Source of the DNA: Candidatus Lucifugimonas marina
GTDB lineage: Bacteria; Chloroflexota; Dehalococcoidia; Lucifugimonadales; Lucifugimonadaceae
Direction of reading: 5' to 3'
Length of the DNA: 64,000 nt
Assembly (NCBI GenBank): GCA_029593915.1
Contig: CP046147.1
Coordinates: forward strand, 62,001 to 126,000
Part shown: one piece after another, positions 8,166-17,354 of the stretch
Layout of the letters: each line of letters opens with the position of its first letter
Position numbering within the stretch: the first letter of the stretch is position 1
Program-made: the position numbers and the translations under genes
Notes under the pieces: model-generated
Database searches by the model: none
Told to the model about the DNA's origin: nothing
Seen by the model: only the letters and a program-made list of their open reading frames with translations

Positions 8166-10019
8166 ATGACCTACAAACGGATCGAAGATTACGGTCTGAT
8201 CGGAAATATGCACACTGCGGCGCTAGTCGGCAACGACGGGTCGATCGACTGGTTGTGCCTGCCGTTCTTCGATTCTCCAGCGATTTTTAACAGCATTCTT
8301 GACGATGACAAGGGCGGACGATTTTCTATATCGGCTGTAGACGCAGTCGATAACCGCCAAATCTACTTTCCCGAGACCAATATTCTCATCACCCGCTTCG
8401 GAAGTGATCATTCTGCCGCTCAGGTCACCGATTTCATGCCGGGTCATGAAGAACATGACCCTGCCGGAGATCCGTGGACTGGCGATTCCGGCGATATTTG
8501 CTGTAGCGATTCCAAAGTGATCCGACTCGTCCACGGTGTGCTCGGAAAAACGAACATGCGGATGGAATGCACGCCAGCATTCGAGTTTGCAGGCACTGGT
8601 CACCAGGTTGAACGAACTTCAAATGGAGTGGTTTTCACTTCGGATGCAGGTCAAAAGCTTTCGCTCACTGCTAATTGCGAATTCGATATTGAAAACGGTT
8701 CGGCTTTCGCTAATTTCGCGCTTGATCATGGCGAATCAATAGCTTTTGTCCTTGAACAGCTTGAATCAAGCAGTGCCACGCCGACTTCGTTCACAGCTGA
8801 CGAAGCTGATGAGCAATTCAAAGAAACGGTCGAATTTTGGCGCGATTGGGTTTCGAAGTGCACGTATCAGGGTCGGTGGCGAGAAGAGGTAATTCGTTCG
8901 CTTCTTGCGTTGAAGCTGCTCACGTTTTCGCCTACAGGGGCGATCATTGCTGCTCCAACTGCTTCGCTTCCTGAAGAAATTGGTGGCGAACGCAACTGGG
9001 ACTACCGATATTGCTGGATACGCGATGCAGCACTCACTATCGATGCATTCATGCGAATGGGCTACGTTGATGAAGCTCGTGGATTCATGCGCTGGCTTGG
9101 TAGTCGTACCCGAGAATCGAACGGAAGCTCCGATTCGCCGCTACAGATCATGTACGGCATACGAGGAGAGCACCAGCTTGAAGAGAAAACGCTCGACCAT
9201 CTAAGCGGTTATCGAGATTCACAACCCGTTCGAATAGGCAACGGCGCCTACGATCAGTTCCAGCTCGATATCTACGGCGAATTGATGGAATCGGTCTACA
9301 TATACAACCGGCACGGCTGGCCGATTTCTTACGACATGTGGATGTCGCTATCGGGAATACTCGATTGGGTTGCTGGCAACTGGCAGCGTCCCGACGAAGG
9401 TATTTGGGAAGTTCGAGGCGGTCGAAAGCACTTCGTTCATTCGAAGCTGATGGCATGGAACGCTCTTGCGAAGGGGTTGAAGCTGGCCGACGAACGATCA
9501 TTCCCGGCGAATCGTGATCTGTGGATTTCCGCCAGAGACGAAATCTTCCACGAGATCATGGACAAGGGCTGGAACGAAGAAATTCAAAGCTTCACGCAGT
9601 CGTATGGTTCTTCAGTGGTCGATGCTGCTCTACTACAGCTTCTGAATATTGGTGCGCTGTCGCCGCGCGACCCTCGGATGATCTCGACTTTGAAGCGAAT
9701 CGAAGAAACCTTAGTGCGAGATTCTTTGGTTTATCGATACGACCCAGAAGAATCTCTCGATGGTCTATCTGGAACCGAGGGCACGTTCACGATGTGCACG
9801 TTCTGGCTTGCCGAGTCGTACACGAGGGCGGGTCGTCTCGACGACGCACGGTTCCTGTTTGAGCGAATGATTGGTTACGCCAGTCCGTTGGGCCTATTTG
9901 CTGAAGAAACAGGTCCTACCGGCGACATGCTCGGCAATTTTCCTCAAGCGTTCACGCATCTCGCGCTCATCAACTCTGCGTTCATACTCAATCGCGCACT
10001 AGATCAGCAGCAGTCTTAG
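8166..10019 (+). CDS. GH15 family glucoamylase/trehalase-like hydrolase
   Basis: A 617-residue protein with the layout of bacterial GH15 enzymes. The N-terminal beta domain starts with the characteristic YGLIGNMHTAALVGNDGSID. The (alpha/alpha)6 catalytic domain contains RNWDYRYCWIRDA, GIWEVRGG (first catalytic Glu) and GLFAEETGP with NFPQAFTHLALI (second Glu region). Members hydrolyse alpha-glucosides; the actinobacterial cytosolic ones of this architecture are trehalases. There is no signal peptide, so it should act in the cytosol. The proximity of otsAB makes trehalose a reasonable substrate, but glucoamylase activity is not excluded. ATG start at 8166. Confidence 0.85.
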   Translation: MTYKRIEDYGLIGNMHTAALVGNDGSIDWLCLPFFDSPAIFNSILDDDKGGRFSISAVDAVDNRQIYFPETNILITRFGSDHSAAQVTDFMPGHEEHDPAGDPWTGDSGDICCSDSKVIRLVHGVLGKTNMRMECTPAFEFAGTGHQVERTSNGVVFTSDAGQKLSLTANCEFDIENGSAFANFALDHGESIAFVLEQLESSSATPTSFTADEADEQFKETVEFWRDWVSKCTYQGRWREEVIRSLLALKLLTFSPTGAIIAAPTASLPEEIGGERNWDYRYCWIRDAALTIDAFMRMGYVDEARGFMRWLGSRTRESNGSSDSPLQIMYGIRGEHQLEEKTLDHLSGYRDSQPVRIGNGAYDQFQLDIYGELMESVYIYNRHGWPISYDMWMSLSGILDWVAGNWQRPDEGIWEVRGGRKHFVHSKLMAWNALAKGLKLADERSFPANRDLWISARDEIFHEIMDKGWNEEIQSFTQSYGSSVVDAALLQLLNIGALSPRDPRMISTLKRIEETLVRDSLVYRYDPEESLDGLSGTEGTFTMCTFWLAESYTRAGRLDDARFLFERMIGYASPLGLFAEETGPTGDMLGNFPQAFTHLALINSAFILNRALDQQQS

Positions 10020-10022
10020 TTC

Positions 10023-10186
10023 GACTTCCCGAGACCGCCGAGGGATCACGTATAGGTTCACATCTCTGTCGTTTTCAGAACGATCCTCCACGTGGTGTGA
10101 TCTTGAATTGTTACTGATCGGCCAATACGCCTCGCTCGTCCGAACATTTCCTCCTGCCAATCATCCCTCGGATGCCTCGGGAAGTC
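10023..10186. repeat. Paired inverted intergenic repeat (family A)
   Basis: GACTTCCCGAGACCGCCGAG begins at 10023 and a reverse-complement copy with a few changes lies at 10163-10186 (ATCCCTCGGATGCCTCGGGA...). The two arms bound a 164-base unit in the gap 10020-10332, which otherwise shows no gene. The same arms recur in several other gaps of this window. Confidence 0.6.
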
Positions 10187-10332
10187 TCAAACGACGAATG
10201 TCGACAGTTGAAATGGTCGGTCTTAGCAAAACGTACTCAAGCATCGTTTCTGGTCGTCATCTGAACCGGTATCATGGCTGCGCTGGCGAATCATGCCGCG
10301 GTCCTAACTAAGAAAAACGACTGGAACATTCA

Positions 10333-12354
10333 ATGACGACTCGTGTCACCCCTGGAAACGACACTGCAGAAGTTTCGATAGCAGATGTGCTCGGAACCGG
10401 AGCAGATCCCGCCACTCGTGAAATCATGACTCACGCAGATGGTCCAAAGGGCACGGTGCCGTTCACTGCTGAATTTCTGATCGAAGAACCTAGTGGTAAC
10501 CACTTCGGCATGACCCAGAACGCCGGAATGGGTTGGAACCCTTCCGAGCTTATGCGTAAGCAGTTCATCATTCTTTCGACCGTCGGTGGTGTGAAAGAGG
10601 AAGACGGATCGCCTGTTGCATTGGGATTGCACACAGGTCACTTCGAACTGGTCGACATGGTTTCGGCAGCCGCAAAAGAACTAAAGGATCTGAAATCGGT
10701 TCCGTTTGCGGCATTCTGTTCCGATCCTTGTGACGGTCGAACTCAGGGCACAACCGGAATGCTCGACTCTCTGCCATACCGAAACGACGCCGCACAGGTG
10801 TTCAGGCGTATTGCCCGTTCGCTTCCAACGGTACGAGGTGTACTGGGTGTTGCTTCGTGTGACAAAGGCCTGCCAGCCATGATGATGGCTTTGGCGGGAT
10901 TGCATAACCAGCCAACTGTAGTTGTGCCGGGTGGAACGACTCTCAAGCCGCACGTTGGTGAAGACACCGGTCAGATTCAGTCGATTGGTGCTCGATTTGC
11001 TCAAGGTGAAGTAACGCTTGAATACGCACAAGATGTCGGCTGTCGGTCATGTGCTTCACCGGGTGGTGGTTGTCAGTTCCTCGGCACCGCCGGCACGTCT
11101 CAGGTCGTCTCAGAGGCGCTTGGTCTGGCAATTACGCACGCCGCACTCTCTCCAAGTGGTACGCCCGCTTGGCACGACATCGCTCGACGCTCGGCACGTG
11201 CTCTCGTGATGATGGAGAAGAGCGGAGTTACTTCTCAGGATATTCTCACCGACGCTGCATTCGAGAACGCTATGGCTGTTCACGCCGCTTGTGGTGGTTC
11301 GACAAACCTCTTGCTGCACATGCCAGCAATTGCCCACGCAGCTGGTCGACGTCGCATGACAGTCGATGACTGGAACCGAGTAAACCTCGAAGTACCCCGT
11401 TTGGTCGATGTACTGCCAAACGGACCAGTTGGACACCCAACTACCCAGCTGTATGCTGCTGGTGGTGTTCCCGAGGTAATGCTTCACCTTCGAAAGCTGG
11501 GTCTGATCGACACCAGCGTTCTTACCGCAACGGGGCAGACTCTCGAAGAGAACTTGAACTGGTGGGAAGACTCAGAGCGACGACACGACGTACGCAAGTA
11601 CCTCAAGGAAGTTGATGGAGTCGACCCTGACAACGTAATCATGTCACCAGAGAACGCCTCGAAGAAGAATCTCACAAGCACAGTAACGTTCCCGATGGGC
11701 AACATCGCTCCTGAAGGTTCGGTGATCAAGAGCACGGCAATAGATCCTTCAGTTGTTGATGACGACAACGTCTATCGCAAGCTTGGACCTGCCCGTGTGT
11801 TCCGTTCCGAGCGCGCAGCGATGGGTGCGATCAAGTCACGAGATGAAGATCACAAGATCAAGGCTGGCGACATCATGATCGTCACCTGCGGTGGTCCTCT
11901 CGGAACTGGAATGGAAGAGGTTTACCAGCTAACGGCTGCGTTGAAGCACCTTTCATACGGCAAGCAGGTGGCGTTAATTACCGATGCTCGATTCTCGGGC
12001 GTTTCTACTGGGGCATGTATCGGACACGTTGGGCCTGAGGCGTTGGCTGGCGGTCCTATCGGCCGAGTTGAAGACGGCGATCTAATCGAAATTATCGTTG
12101 ATCGTAAGAATCTTTCAGGCTCGATCAATCTCGTTGGTTCCAACGGCGAAAACAAGGGTGCCGATTGGGGTACCGCCGAGCTAGAGAAGCGTGGTGAACC
12201 CACTGATTTGGCTCCTCATCCTCAGCTTCCGGATGATTCTCGGCTTTGGGCTGCACTGCAGTCGGCATCGGGCGGAACCTGGGGCGGCTGTGTGTTCGAT
12301 GTCGATTCGATTGTTGAGACTATCGAGGCCGGCAAGAAAGCTCTGGGTAAGTAG
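10333..12354 (+). CDS. yjhG: YjhG/YagF-type D-xylonate dehydratase (IlvD/Edd family)
   Basis: A 673-residue dehydratase, longer than IlvD and Edd (about 560-610) and equal to the YjhG/YagF group, whose typical N-terminal features [16 protein letters not shown] and [15 protein letters not shown] are present. Cluster-binding cysteines are seen in [18 protein letters not shown] and HAACGGSTN. These Fe-S enzymes remove water from sugar acids such as D-xylonate to give 2-keto-3-deoxy acids. The conserved [21 protein letters not shown] near the C-terminus confirms the family. The gene stands alone between repeat-filled gaps, with a weak ribosome site before ATG 10333. KDG kinase and KDPG aldolase later in the window could use related products; substrate is not provable here. 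Confidence 0.88.
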   Translation: MTTRVTPGNDTAEVSIADVLGTGADPATREIMTHADGPKGTVPFTAEFLIEEPSGNHFGMTQNAGMGWNPSELMRKQFIILSTVGGVKEEDGSPVALGLHTGHFELVDMVSAAAKELKDLKSVPFAAFCSDPCDGRTQGTTGMLDSLPYRNDAAQVFRRIARSLPTVRGVLGVASCDKGLPAMMMALAGLHNQPTVVVPGGTTLKPHVGEDTGQIQSIGARFAQGEVTLEYAQDVGCRSCASPGGGCQFLGTAGTSQVVSEALGLAITHAALSPSGTPAWHDIARRSARALVMMEKSGVTSQDILTDAAFENAMAVHAACGGSTNLLLHMPAIAHAAGRRRMTVDDWNRVNLEVPRLVDVLPNGPVGHPTTQLYAAGGVPEVMLHLRKLGLIDTSVLTATGQTLEENLNWWEDSERRHDVRKYLKEVDGVDPDNVIMSPENASKKNLTSTVTFPMGNIAPEGSVIKSTAIDPSVVDDDNVYRKLGPARVFRSERAAMGAIKSRDEDHKIKAGDIMIVTCGGPLGTGMEEVYQLTAALKHLSYGKQVALITDARFSGVSTGACIGHVGPEALAGGPIGRVEDGDLIEIIVDRKNLSGSINLVGSNGENKGADWGTAELEKRGEPTDLAPHPQLPDDSRLWAALQSASGGTWGGCVFDVDSIVETIEAGKKALGK

Positions 12355-12382
12355 TTTTCAGGACGCTGCCCCACTGCACAAC

Positions 12383-12490
12383 CGAAGATCCCTCCACTCC
12401 GCTTTGCTGCGGTCGGGAAGTGTTAGCGTGCCTATTGACTATCGTTCGTTGGCAGCCGTGAGTGACTTCCCGAGTGCCGCCGAGGGATCT
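12383..12490. repeat. Paired inverted intergenic repeat (family A)
   Basis: Left arm at 12383-12420 includes GATCCCTCCACTCCGCTTTG. The right arm at 12464-12489 (GACTTCCCGAGTGCCGCCGA...) has inverted ends matching the left arm (GATCCCTC / CGGGAAGT). The left arm is nearly identical to 60721-60756. Confidence 0.7.
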
Positions 12491-12533
12491 GGCGGTAGGG
12501 TAGCGTAGGCGTTCAGGGGGAGATGGCTTAATC

Positions 12534-13064
12534 ATGACCAACGATCAGCACTACATGACGACTTTCGATAGTCGAGTAGGTGAGTTGACGTTGGTCGCCA
12601 CTGATACGGGTTTACGTGCGGTTTTGTGGCCGACCGAGAAGGAAGGACGCGTTCCTCTGGTCGAAGAAATCACCTCCATGCTTGAACACCCAGTTCTATC
12701 TGCCACTCGTTCTCAGCTCGAAGAATATTTTCGAGGCGAACGAAAAGAATTCGACTTGCCGCTAGACCTTCGTGGAACCGACTTCCAAAAATCGGCATGG
12801 CTGGCGTTGGCGACGATTCCGTTTGGCGAAACCGCTACCTACGGTGAACAGGCTGAACGTATCGGTCGCCCTAATGCCGTTAGAGCAATCGGCGCAGCGA
12901 ACGGTCGCAATCCAGTCTCGATAATCTTGCCCTGCCACCGAGTGGTCAGGGCAAACGGTGATTTCACAGGCTTCGCTGGTGGAATCGAAACAAAGCGTGA
13001 TTTGTTGGCGTTTGAGAAGCGTGCAAATGGAGCCAGCGTTCAAGGTGTGCTTGAACTCGTGTGA
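12534..13064 (+). CDS. ogt: Methylated-DNA--[protein]-cysteine S-methyltransferase
   Basis: A 176-residue suicide DNA-repair protein. The active site PCHRVVR is present, preceded by the helix-turn-helix region FGETATYGEQAERIGRPNAV with the RAIGAANGRNP segment and the N-terminal ribonuclease-H-like domain. It transfers the alkyl group from O6-alkylguanine to its own cysteine. Length is as expected for Ogt. The ATG at 12534 follows a GGGGGAG ribosome site. It stands alone after a repeat element; no adaptive-response partner (AlkA/Ada) is adjacent. Confidence 0.92.
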   Translation: MTNDQHYMTTFDSRVGELTLVATDTGLRAVLWPTEKEGRVPLVEEITSMLEHPVLSATRSQLEEYFRGERKEFDLPLDLRGTDFQKSAWLALATIPFGETATYGEQAERIGRPNAVRAIGAANGRNPVSIILPCHRVVRANGDFTGFAGGIETKRDLLAFEKRANGASVQGVLELV

Positions 13065-13110
13065 TTTAAGCCAACCGATCTAGCTTTCCGGTGCGATAAC
13101 CCAGGTAAGC

Positions 13111-13779
13111 CTACTCGTCGATCCAAGGGAATCCGTCAGGGTCGTCCTTCGACCGTCTTATGACATTTTCGGTGTCGTGTCCGTGAATTTGATCTAGGAA
13201 CGGAAAATCCTGAGGCTCTATCGAGATTTTCGCGAACGGTCGTACAGGATCAAAGCTTCGCCATTGAGCCGATTTTCTGCCGGGTTCTGCCGGTTCGTTC
13301 TCGAACGTCGCCCGAGGGAGGATGTATATCGTCCCGGTTCGCCACGGATTCTTTGGCAAGGCATCGTCATTGATCGAGAAGTAGTAGACCGATTCGACCC
13401 CGCCATCAGGTAGATCAACCTTCTGGCAGGTGTTTACCAGTGAACGAACGTAGCGGTCACGATCGAGTATTGCGTAGTAGGCCGCCCAGATACCATCCGA
13501 CGCCGCATAAACGGCTTGTTGATCACCAAATTCTTTGGCGTCGTTCGATTTTCTTGGCTCAAAGACGTCGATATCGGGATTGCCACTTCCGTGCACAACC
13601 ACGTCTTTGAAATCGCAAAGGTAGTTGAGAAACTGCCATTTTGGCGTCGACAGCGAATACTCAATCGATTCCCCGGATGCGCCAACAACCTGCCTTTCGA
13701 ACAACTGATCGAATGAAGTTAGTGTCGCCTCAGAATCATCAATATCAGGGCGTGTGAGCAGGTACGAGGGAAGGTTCAT
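13111..13779 (-). CDS. Conserved hypothetical protein; possible ADP-ribosyltransferase-like fold
   Basis: A 222-residue soluble protein without signal or membrane segment. Its most striking part is VVVHGSGNPDIDVFEPR, then FGDQQAVYAASDGIWAAYYA about 15 residues later. The order HG-S/T-G ... VYA/YFA resembles the His and Tyr motifs of PARP/RES-type ADP-ribosyltransferases; the third catalytic residue was not identified, so this is only a suggestion. The chosen start is ATG 13779 (MNLPSYLLTRPDID), because the longer frame from 13842 would overlap the response regulator. It reads on the same strand as the two-component genes and may be their third cistron. Confidence 0.55.
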   Translation of the reverse strand: MNLPSYLLTRPDIDDSEATLTSFDQLFERQVVGASGESIEYSLSTPKWQFLNYLCDFKDVVVHGSGNPDIDVFEPRKSNDAKEFGDQQAVYAASDGIWAAYYAILDRDRYVRSLVNTCQKVDLPDGGVESVYYFSINDDALPKNPWRTGTIYILPRATFENEPAEPGRKSAQWRSFDPVRPFAKISIEPQDFPFLDQIHGHDTENVIRRSKDDPDGFPWIDE

Positions 13780-13813
13780 TCGCTTCAGAACCGGATTTTC
13801 TCGGCCAGCCGGA

Positions 13814-14533
13814 CTAATTGATAAACAGCCGATACCCAACACCCGGTTCGGTAAGAATCTGCTTTGGTCGTGAGGGGTCTTCTTCGAGTTTTCGTCGAAG
13901 CTGCTTCACGAACGTTCGGAGATACTCGGTTTCTTCGCCGTATTCAGGACCCCATACCGACTGCAAAAGCTGCCTGTGGGTCATCACTTTGCCGGCGTTT
14001 ACTGCGAGCGAGCGCAAGAGGTCGTATTCGGTGCGAGTGAGACGAACTTCTTCGCTATCTCGGTAGACAAGTCGAGCTGAAAGGTCGATCTCGAACGATC
14101 CAGCTTGAACGATAGGATCGGTAGTGTCGGTAGTTCCCGCGAGTCGCTCCGCACGTCGAATTGCTGCACGAATTCGTGCTGCGAGTTCTTCCGTTCCAAA
14201 TGGCTTGGTTATGTAGTCGTCAGCACCAATATCTAAAGCGCGAACCTTCTCTTGCTCCTGATCAGTAGCAGAAAGAATAATCACCGGATCGGTGTACCAC
14301 TCTCGCAGTCGTGAGAGAGTCTCGAAACCATCGATACCCGGCATTGCGAGATCGAGAACGACAACATCTGGCTGGTGAAGCGATGCTTGGTAGATCGCCT
14401 CTTCACCGTTAGCGGCGAGGAACACCTCGAAGCCAGATTGTCCGAGATGTGTAGCGACTAATCGCCTTATCTTAGGATCATCATCGACCACTAGGACGCC
14501 AGATTTGTCCTGCCTGTGATTCATCGATGTCAT
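13814..14533 (-). CDS. OmpR/KdpE-family response regulator
   Basis: A 239-residue regulator. The receiver domain (about 10-125) shows the acidic pair VVDDDP, the phospho-Asp in DVVVLDLAMPG, the Thr/Ser in IILSATDQ and the Lys in DDYITKPFG. A winged-helix DNA-binding domain follows (RLTRTEYDLLRSLAVNAGKV, ending EPGVGYRLF). This is the KdpE/OmpR arrangement. It starts at ATG 14533 after GAGAGGG and lies 33 bases downstream of the sensor kinase, so the two are a cognate pair. Targets are unknown; no kdp genes are in the window. Confidence 0.92.
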   Translation of the reverse strand: MTSMNHRQDKSGVLVVDDDPKIRRLVATHLGQSGFEVFLAANGEEAIYQASLHQPDVVVLDLAMPGIDGFETLSRLREWYTDPVIILSATDQEQEKVRALDIGADDYITKPFGTEELAARIRAAIRRAERLAGTTDTTDPIVQAGSFEIDLSARLVYRDSEEVRLTRTEYDLLRSLAVNAGKVMTHRQLLQSVWGPEYGEETEYLRTFVKQLRRKLEEDPSRPKQILTEPGVGYRLFIN

Positions 14534-14566
14534 TTTTTCAGCCCTCTCGATTCTCGAACTTGTTCA

Positions 14567-16318
14567 TCATGCTTGGTCGGGGTCTCTTGGGAACTCAAAC
14601 CAGAACGTGGCGCCGCCCTGAGAATTGTTGTTTACGCCTATTTTGCCGCCATGCGCTCCGATTACGGATTTACAGATAGCGAGTCCCAACCCTGAACCCT
14701 CACGCCCACGCGCATTTCCTTCACGTAAGCGATAGAACTTGTCAAAAATATCTTTATGTTGCGAAGTTGGAATGCCTTCGCCTTGATCAATCACTTCAGT
14801 GCGGATTGTGTCACTTTCACCATTGTATGAGTTAACGATGGTCACGTTGCCGGGGGCGTATTTGATCGCATTGCTCAGCAGATTATCCAACACTCGCCCA
14901 AGTTGTCCCGGGTCTGCGTACATTTCGGGCAGGTCGGATGGGATAGATTCTCGGATTGAACGACCCTGACCGTGGCGAGAATTTAGTGATCGCCGGACAG
15001 CATCGTGAACAATATCGGCCATGTGGCAGATTTCTCGTTCAACACCACGTGTTCCAGATTCGATTCTCGACATATCGAGGATGTTCGAAACGAGCTCTGT
15101 CATGTGGTCGACTTCTTCGTCGATCGCATCGAGGCCTGTTTGGATGTCGCTTTCTGGCTTTGAGATCGCATTGAGCGAACCGGCCATCCCTTTGATTGTG
15201 GCAAGGGGGGATCGAAGATCGTGAGTGATCATCGACAAAAATTCTTTCTTAGCGTCATCAACTTCGTGAATTTGAGTCACGTCTTGGAAAATTAGAACCG
15301 CTGAATCCAATCCACCATCGTCGGCACCGATTGGGGCAGCAGTGACGACAACTGGAACACGAGAGCCGTCAGCACGTTCAAAGAGCATGTCCTGCGGTCG
15401 GGTCATCTCTCGTTTTGCAAGAGCTCTTTCGAGCGGCAACTCATCGTGAGTCACGAGACGTCCATTGCTGTCATACAGGGTTGCCAGTTGGTTTACTTTA
15501 TCGAGAGTCATCCCTAGATCGAGTGAATGCCCAAATAGTCGCCTTGCTTCCTGACTCGACCCGAGAAGTACTCTCGTTCCTGCTTCGACGATCACAACGC
15601 CGACAGTTGATTCTTCAATTACTGCCTGAAAACGTCGCTCTGCCGACTCCGCTAGCACGCGGTTTTCTCGTTCTCGCTCGTACAGATTTGCCGAATCGAG
15701 TGCGAGTTGTGCGAAATGGGTCAACTGAGTTAGCTGATGCTCGTCGGCGTCGGTAAATCCGCGCCCACCCGGTGAGTTTGCGAGATAGAGATTCGCTTTG
15801 AGTCCGGCACTATTCGCAACCTGAACGCCCAGAAGTGCCTTCATAGGCGGGTGCCAGTCTGGAAATCCGTACGAATCAGGGTGTTCTGCGAGATCTTCCA
15901 TTCTGAGAGGCGAATCGGCATGACCAAGCTTGCCAAGAACTCCTCGACCACGAGGCAATTCTTCAGATTGCCAATCGATATCACTGGAAAGACCATCGTG
16001 GTAGATGCGCAACGGGCGGCCGTTGGTCTCTTGAACCGTGACGGCAGCGTAGTCGGCACCCGTAAGTTCTCGGGCTAGTTTCGGAATATCGCTCAGCGCA
16101 CGATCAACAGTCGGTGCATCGATCTGATTGCGTGCCGCTTCCGACGCTTCGAGTGCCCTTGCATAACGTTCGACATCACGTCGCGAGAATCGATTCCAGC
16201 CACCAGGAGTTGAAGTGACGGGTTGAATATCGTCGCGCTCAACTGCTCGTGCGAGAGTCGAGTGGTGCACGCCGATGATCTCGGCAGCACGGCGCAATGA
16301 AATAGGACGTTCTGGCAA
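14567..16318 (-). CDS. Sensor histidine kinase with N-terminal HTH, GAF and PAS domains
   Basis: A 583-residue cytosolic kinase with no membrane helix. Residues ~5-60 form an excisionase/MerR-like winged HTH (ISLRRAAEIIGVHHSTLARA, then GGWNRFSRRDVERYA). A GAF domain spans ~75-215 and a PAS domain ~225-360. The HisKA helix carries the phospho-His in MITHDLRSPLATIKG, and the ATPase domain has NLLSNAIKYAP, DQGEGIP and GSGLGLAICKS. It should sense a soluble signal and phosphorylate the regulator encoded 33 bases downstream. The DNA-binding domain fused to a histidine kinase is uncommon and suggests DNA attachment or direct promoter contact. ATG start at 16318. Confidence 0.9.
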   Translation of the reverse strand: MPERPISLRRAAEIIGVHHSTLARAVERDDIQPVTSTPGGWNRFSRRDVERYARALEASEAARNQIDAPTVDRALSDIPKLARELTGADYAAVTVQETNGRPLRIYHDGLSSDIDWQSEELPRGRGVLGKLGHADSPLRMEDLAEHPDSYGFPDWHPPMKALLGVQVANSAGLKANLYLANSPGGRGFTDADEHQLTQLTHFAQLALDSANLYERERENRVLAESAERRFQAVIEESTVGVVIVEAGTRVLLGSSQEARRLFGHSLDLGMTLDKVNQLATLYDSNGRLVTHDELPLERALAKREMTRPQDMLFERADGSRVPVVVTAAPIGADDGGLDSAVLIFQDVTQIHEVDDAKKEFLSMITHDLRSPLATIKGMAGSLNAISKPESDIQTGLDAIDEEVDHMTELVSNILDMSRIESGTRGVEREICHMADIVHDAVRRSLNSRHGQGRSIRESIPSDLPEMYADPGQLGRVLDNLLSNAIKYAPGNVTIVNSYNGESDTIRTEVIDQGEGIPTSQHKDIFDKFYRLREGNARGREGSGLGLAICKSVIGAHGGKIGVNNNSQGGATFWFEFPRDPDQA

Positions 16319-16484
16319 AAGTAGGGAATCCAGCCTTAGGTTCGTTAATACTCAGAATGCTAGATCACCGAATCGTTAATTGGCGCGAATGGAGCGTGAT
16401 GAAAGAGGGAGGAGCCACTCGCTCAGAACCCACAACGCATGAGGATTTCGTGAGGAGGGCACTTTCTAATCGTCGATACTGCTC

Positions 16485-16694
16485 CTACGCAACGACCTCT
16501 GACTCGACTGTTTCAGTCGGGTGAAGTTGTTTGTGCCATGTTGCTAATAGATCCTTCGCTGTTTTCTTGGAAGTCCCTTCTGGGACATCACGCATGAATC
16601 CGCAGTTCAGGCACTGGAGATAGTTACCGTGAGGATCGAAATTGTGTTCGACCGTACCTGTTGTGCATTTTGAGCACGACTTGAAATAGAGCAT
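16485..16694 (-). CDS. Small zinc-ribbon protein
   Basis: A 69-residue protein with two cysteine pairs, CSKC near the start and CLNC about 20 residues later, fitting a single zinc ribbon. The rest is polar with a basic helix KKTAKDLLATWHKQLH. Such proteins often bind nucleic acid or act as adaptors, but the function here is unknown. It starts at ATG 16694 with AAGGG 12 bases upstream, and lies upstream of the sensor kinase on the same strand, 166 bases away. The kinase may have its own promoter in that gap. Confidence 0.6.
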   Translation of the reverse strand: MLYFKSCSKCTTGTVEHNFDPHGNYLQCLNCGFMRDVPEGTSKKTAKDLLATWHKQLHPTETVESEVVA

Positions 16695-16999
16695 TCAAGT
16701 ATTCATCCCTTCACTTACCCATCATCGACCTGCTTATGACATGCCCTGCCAATTGCAAATCTCACTCGAGTTAGTTCGATGCAATCGGCGATGCTGTCGA
16801 TGCGTTGAACACACTAGGGGGTAACTGTGAAGACACTGTGGGGATCACGTATCGAGGATTCACTGGCTGATGTGTAGCTACGCGCAACGAAATGCTGAGT
16901 TTGCAGCAGTTTGGAAAACATCGCCCTGAGAAAAAGTGAAAGTTGCGCTTTTCCGCAATAGCTTTAGGCGATTCAGCCTACTGGACGGTCGGGGTTTAC

Positions 17000-17020
17000 T
17001 GCCATCCTGAGGTAGTGGCA
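17000..17020 (+). promoter_or_regulatory. Hairpin in the leader of a small membrane protein
   Basis: TGCCATCCTGAGGTAGTGGC followed by A forms a two-step hairpin (TGCCA/TGGCA outer, CC/GG inner). It lies about 105 bases before the start of the small membrane protein. No known riboswitch signature was recognised. The rest of 16695-17124 shows no gene. Confidence 0.35.
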
Positions 17021-17124
17021 TCCGCTACATCGGTTGTGAACAGGTATCCACTGAGCAGTTCGACATCCGGGTGAAGAAGCCCAACAAATCGCTCGGCACG
17101 AATCAGTCAGTAACAGAGGTCTCA

Positions 17125-17316
17125 ATGTCCGTACGCACTTCTAGGAAAGCAATTACACCCGACCAGCCAGCTGGGCGACTTCAGCGTGGTATCTCTGGTG
17201 TGACCATAGCTGTGGTGATGGCAGCATGTGCAGTAGTTACCCTGACGATTATTCAGGCAGCCACTTATGGCGACGCGTCGGCAGCTCAGACAGGCATCCC
17301 TGGCCTGATCGGCTAG
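17125..17316 (+). CDS. Small single-pass membrane protein
   Basis: A 63-residue protein: basic N-terminus with SVRTSRK and RLQRGISG, one membrane helix VTIAVVMAACAVVTLTIIQA, then a short polar tail ending GIPGLIG. The frame is open from a GTG at 17071, but the ATG at 17125 has AGAGGT close upstream and removes an unneeded polar leader. Family and role are unknown. It converges on the amidohydrolase gene with 38 bases between the stops. Confidence 0.5.
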   Translation: MSVRTSRKAITPDQPAGRLQRGISGVTIAVVMAACAVVTLTIIQAATYGDASAAQTGIPGLIG

Positions 17317-17354
17317 TTTTCTAGAATTGATTTCGTAAATTTGGCGATGCCGAG

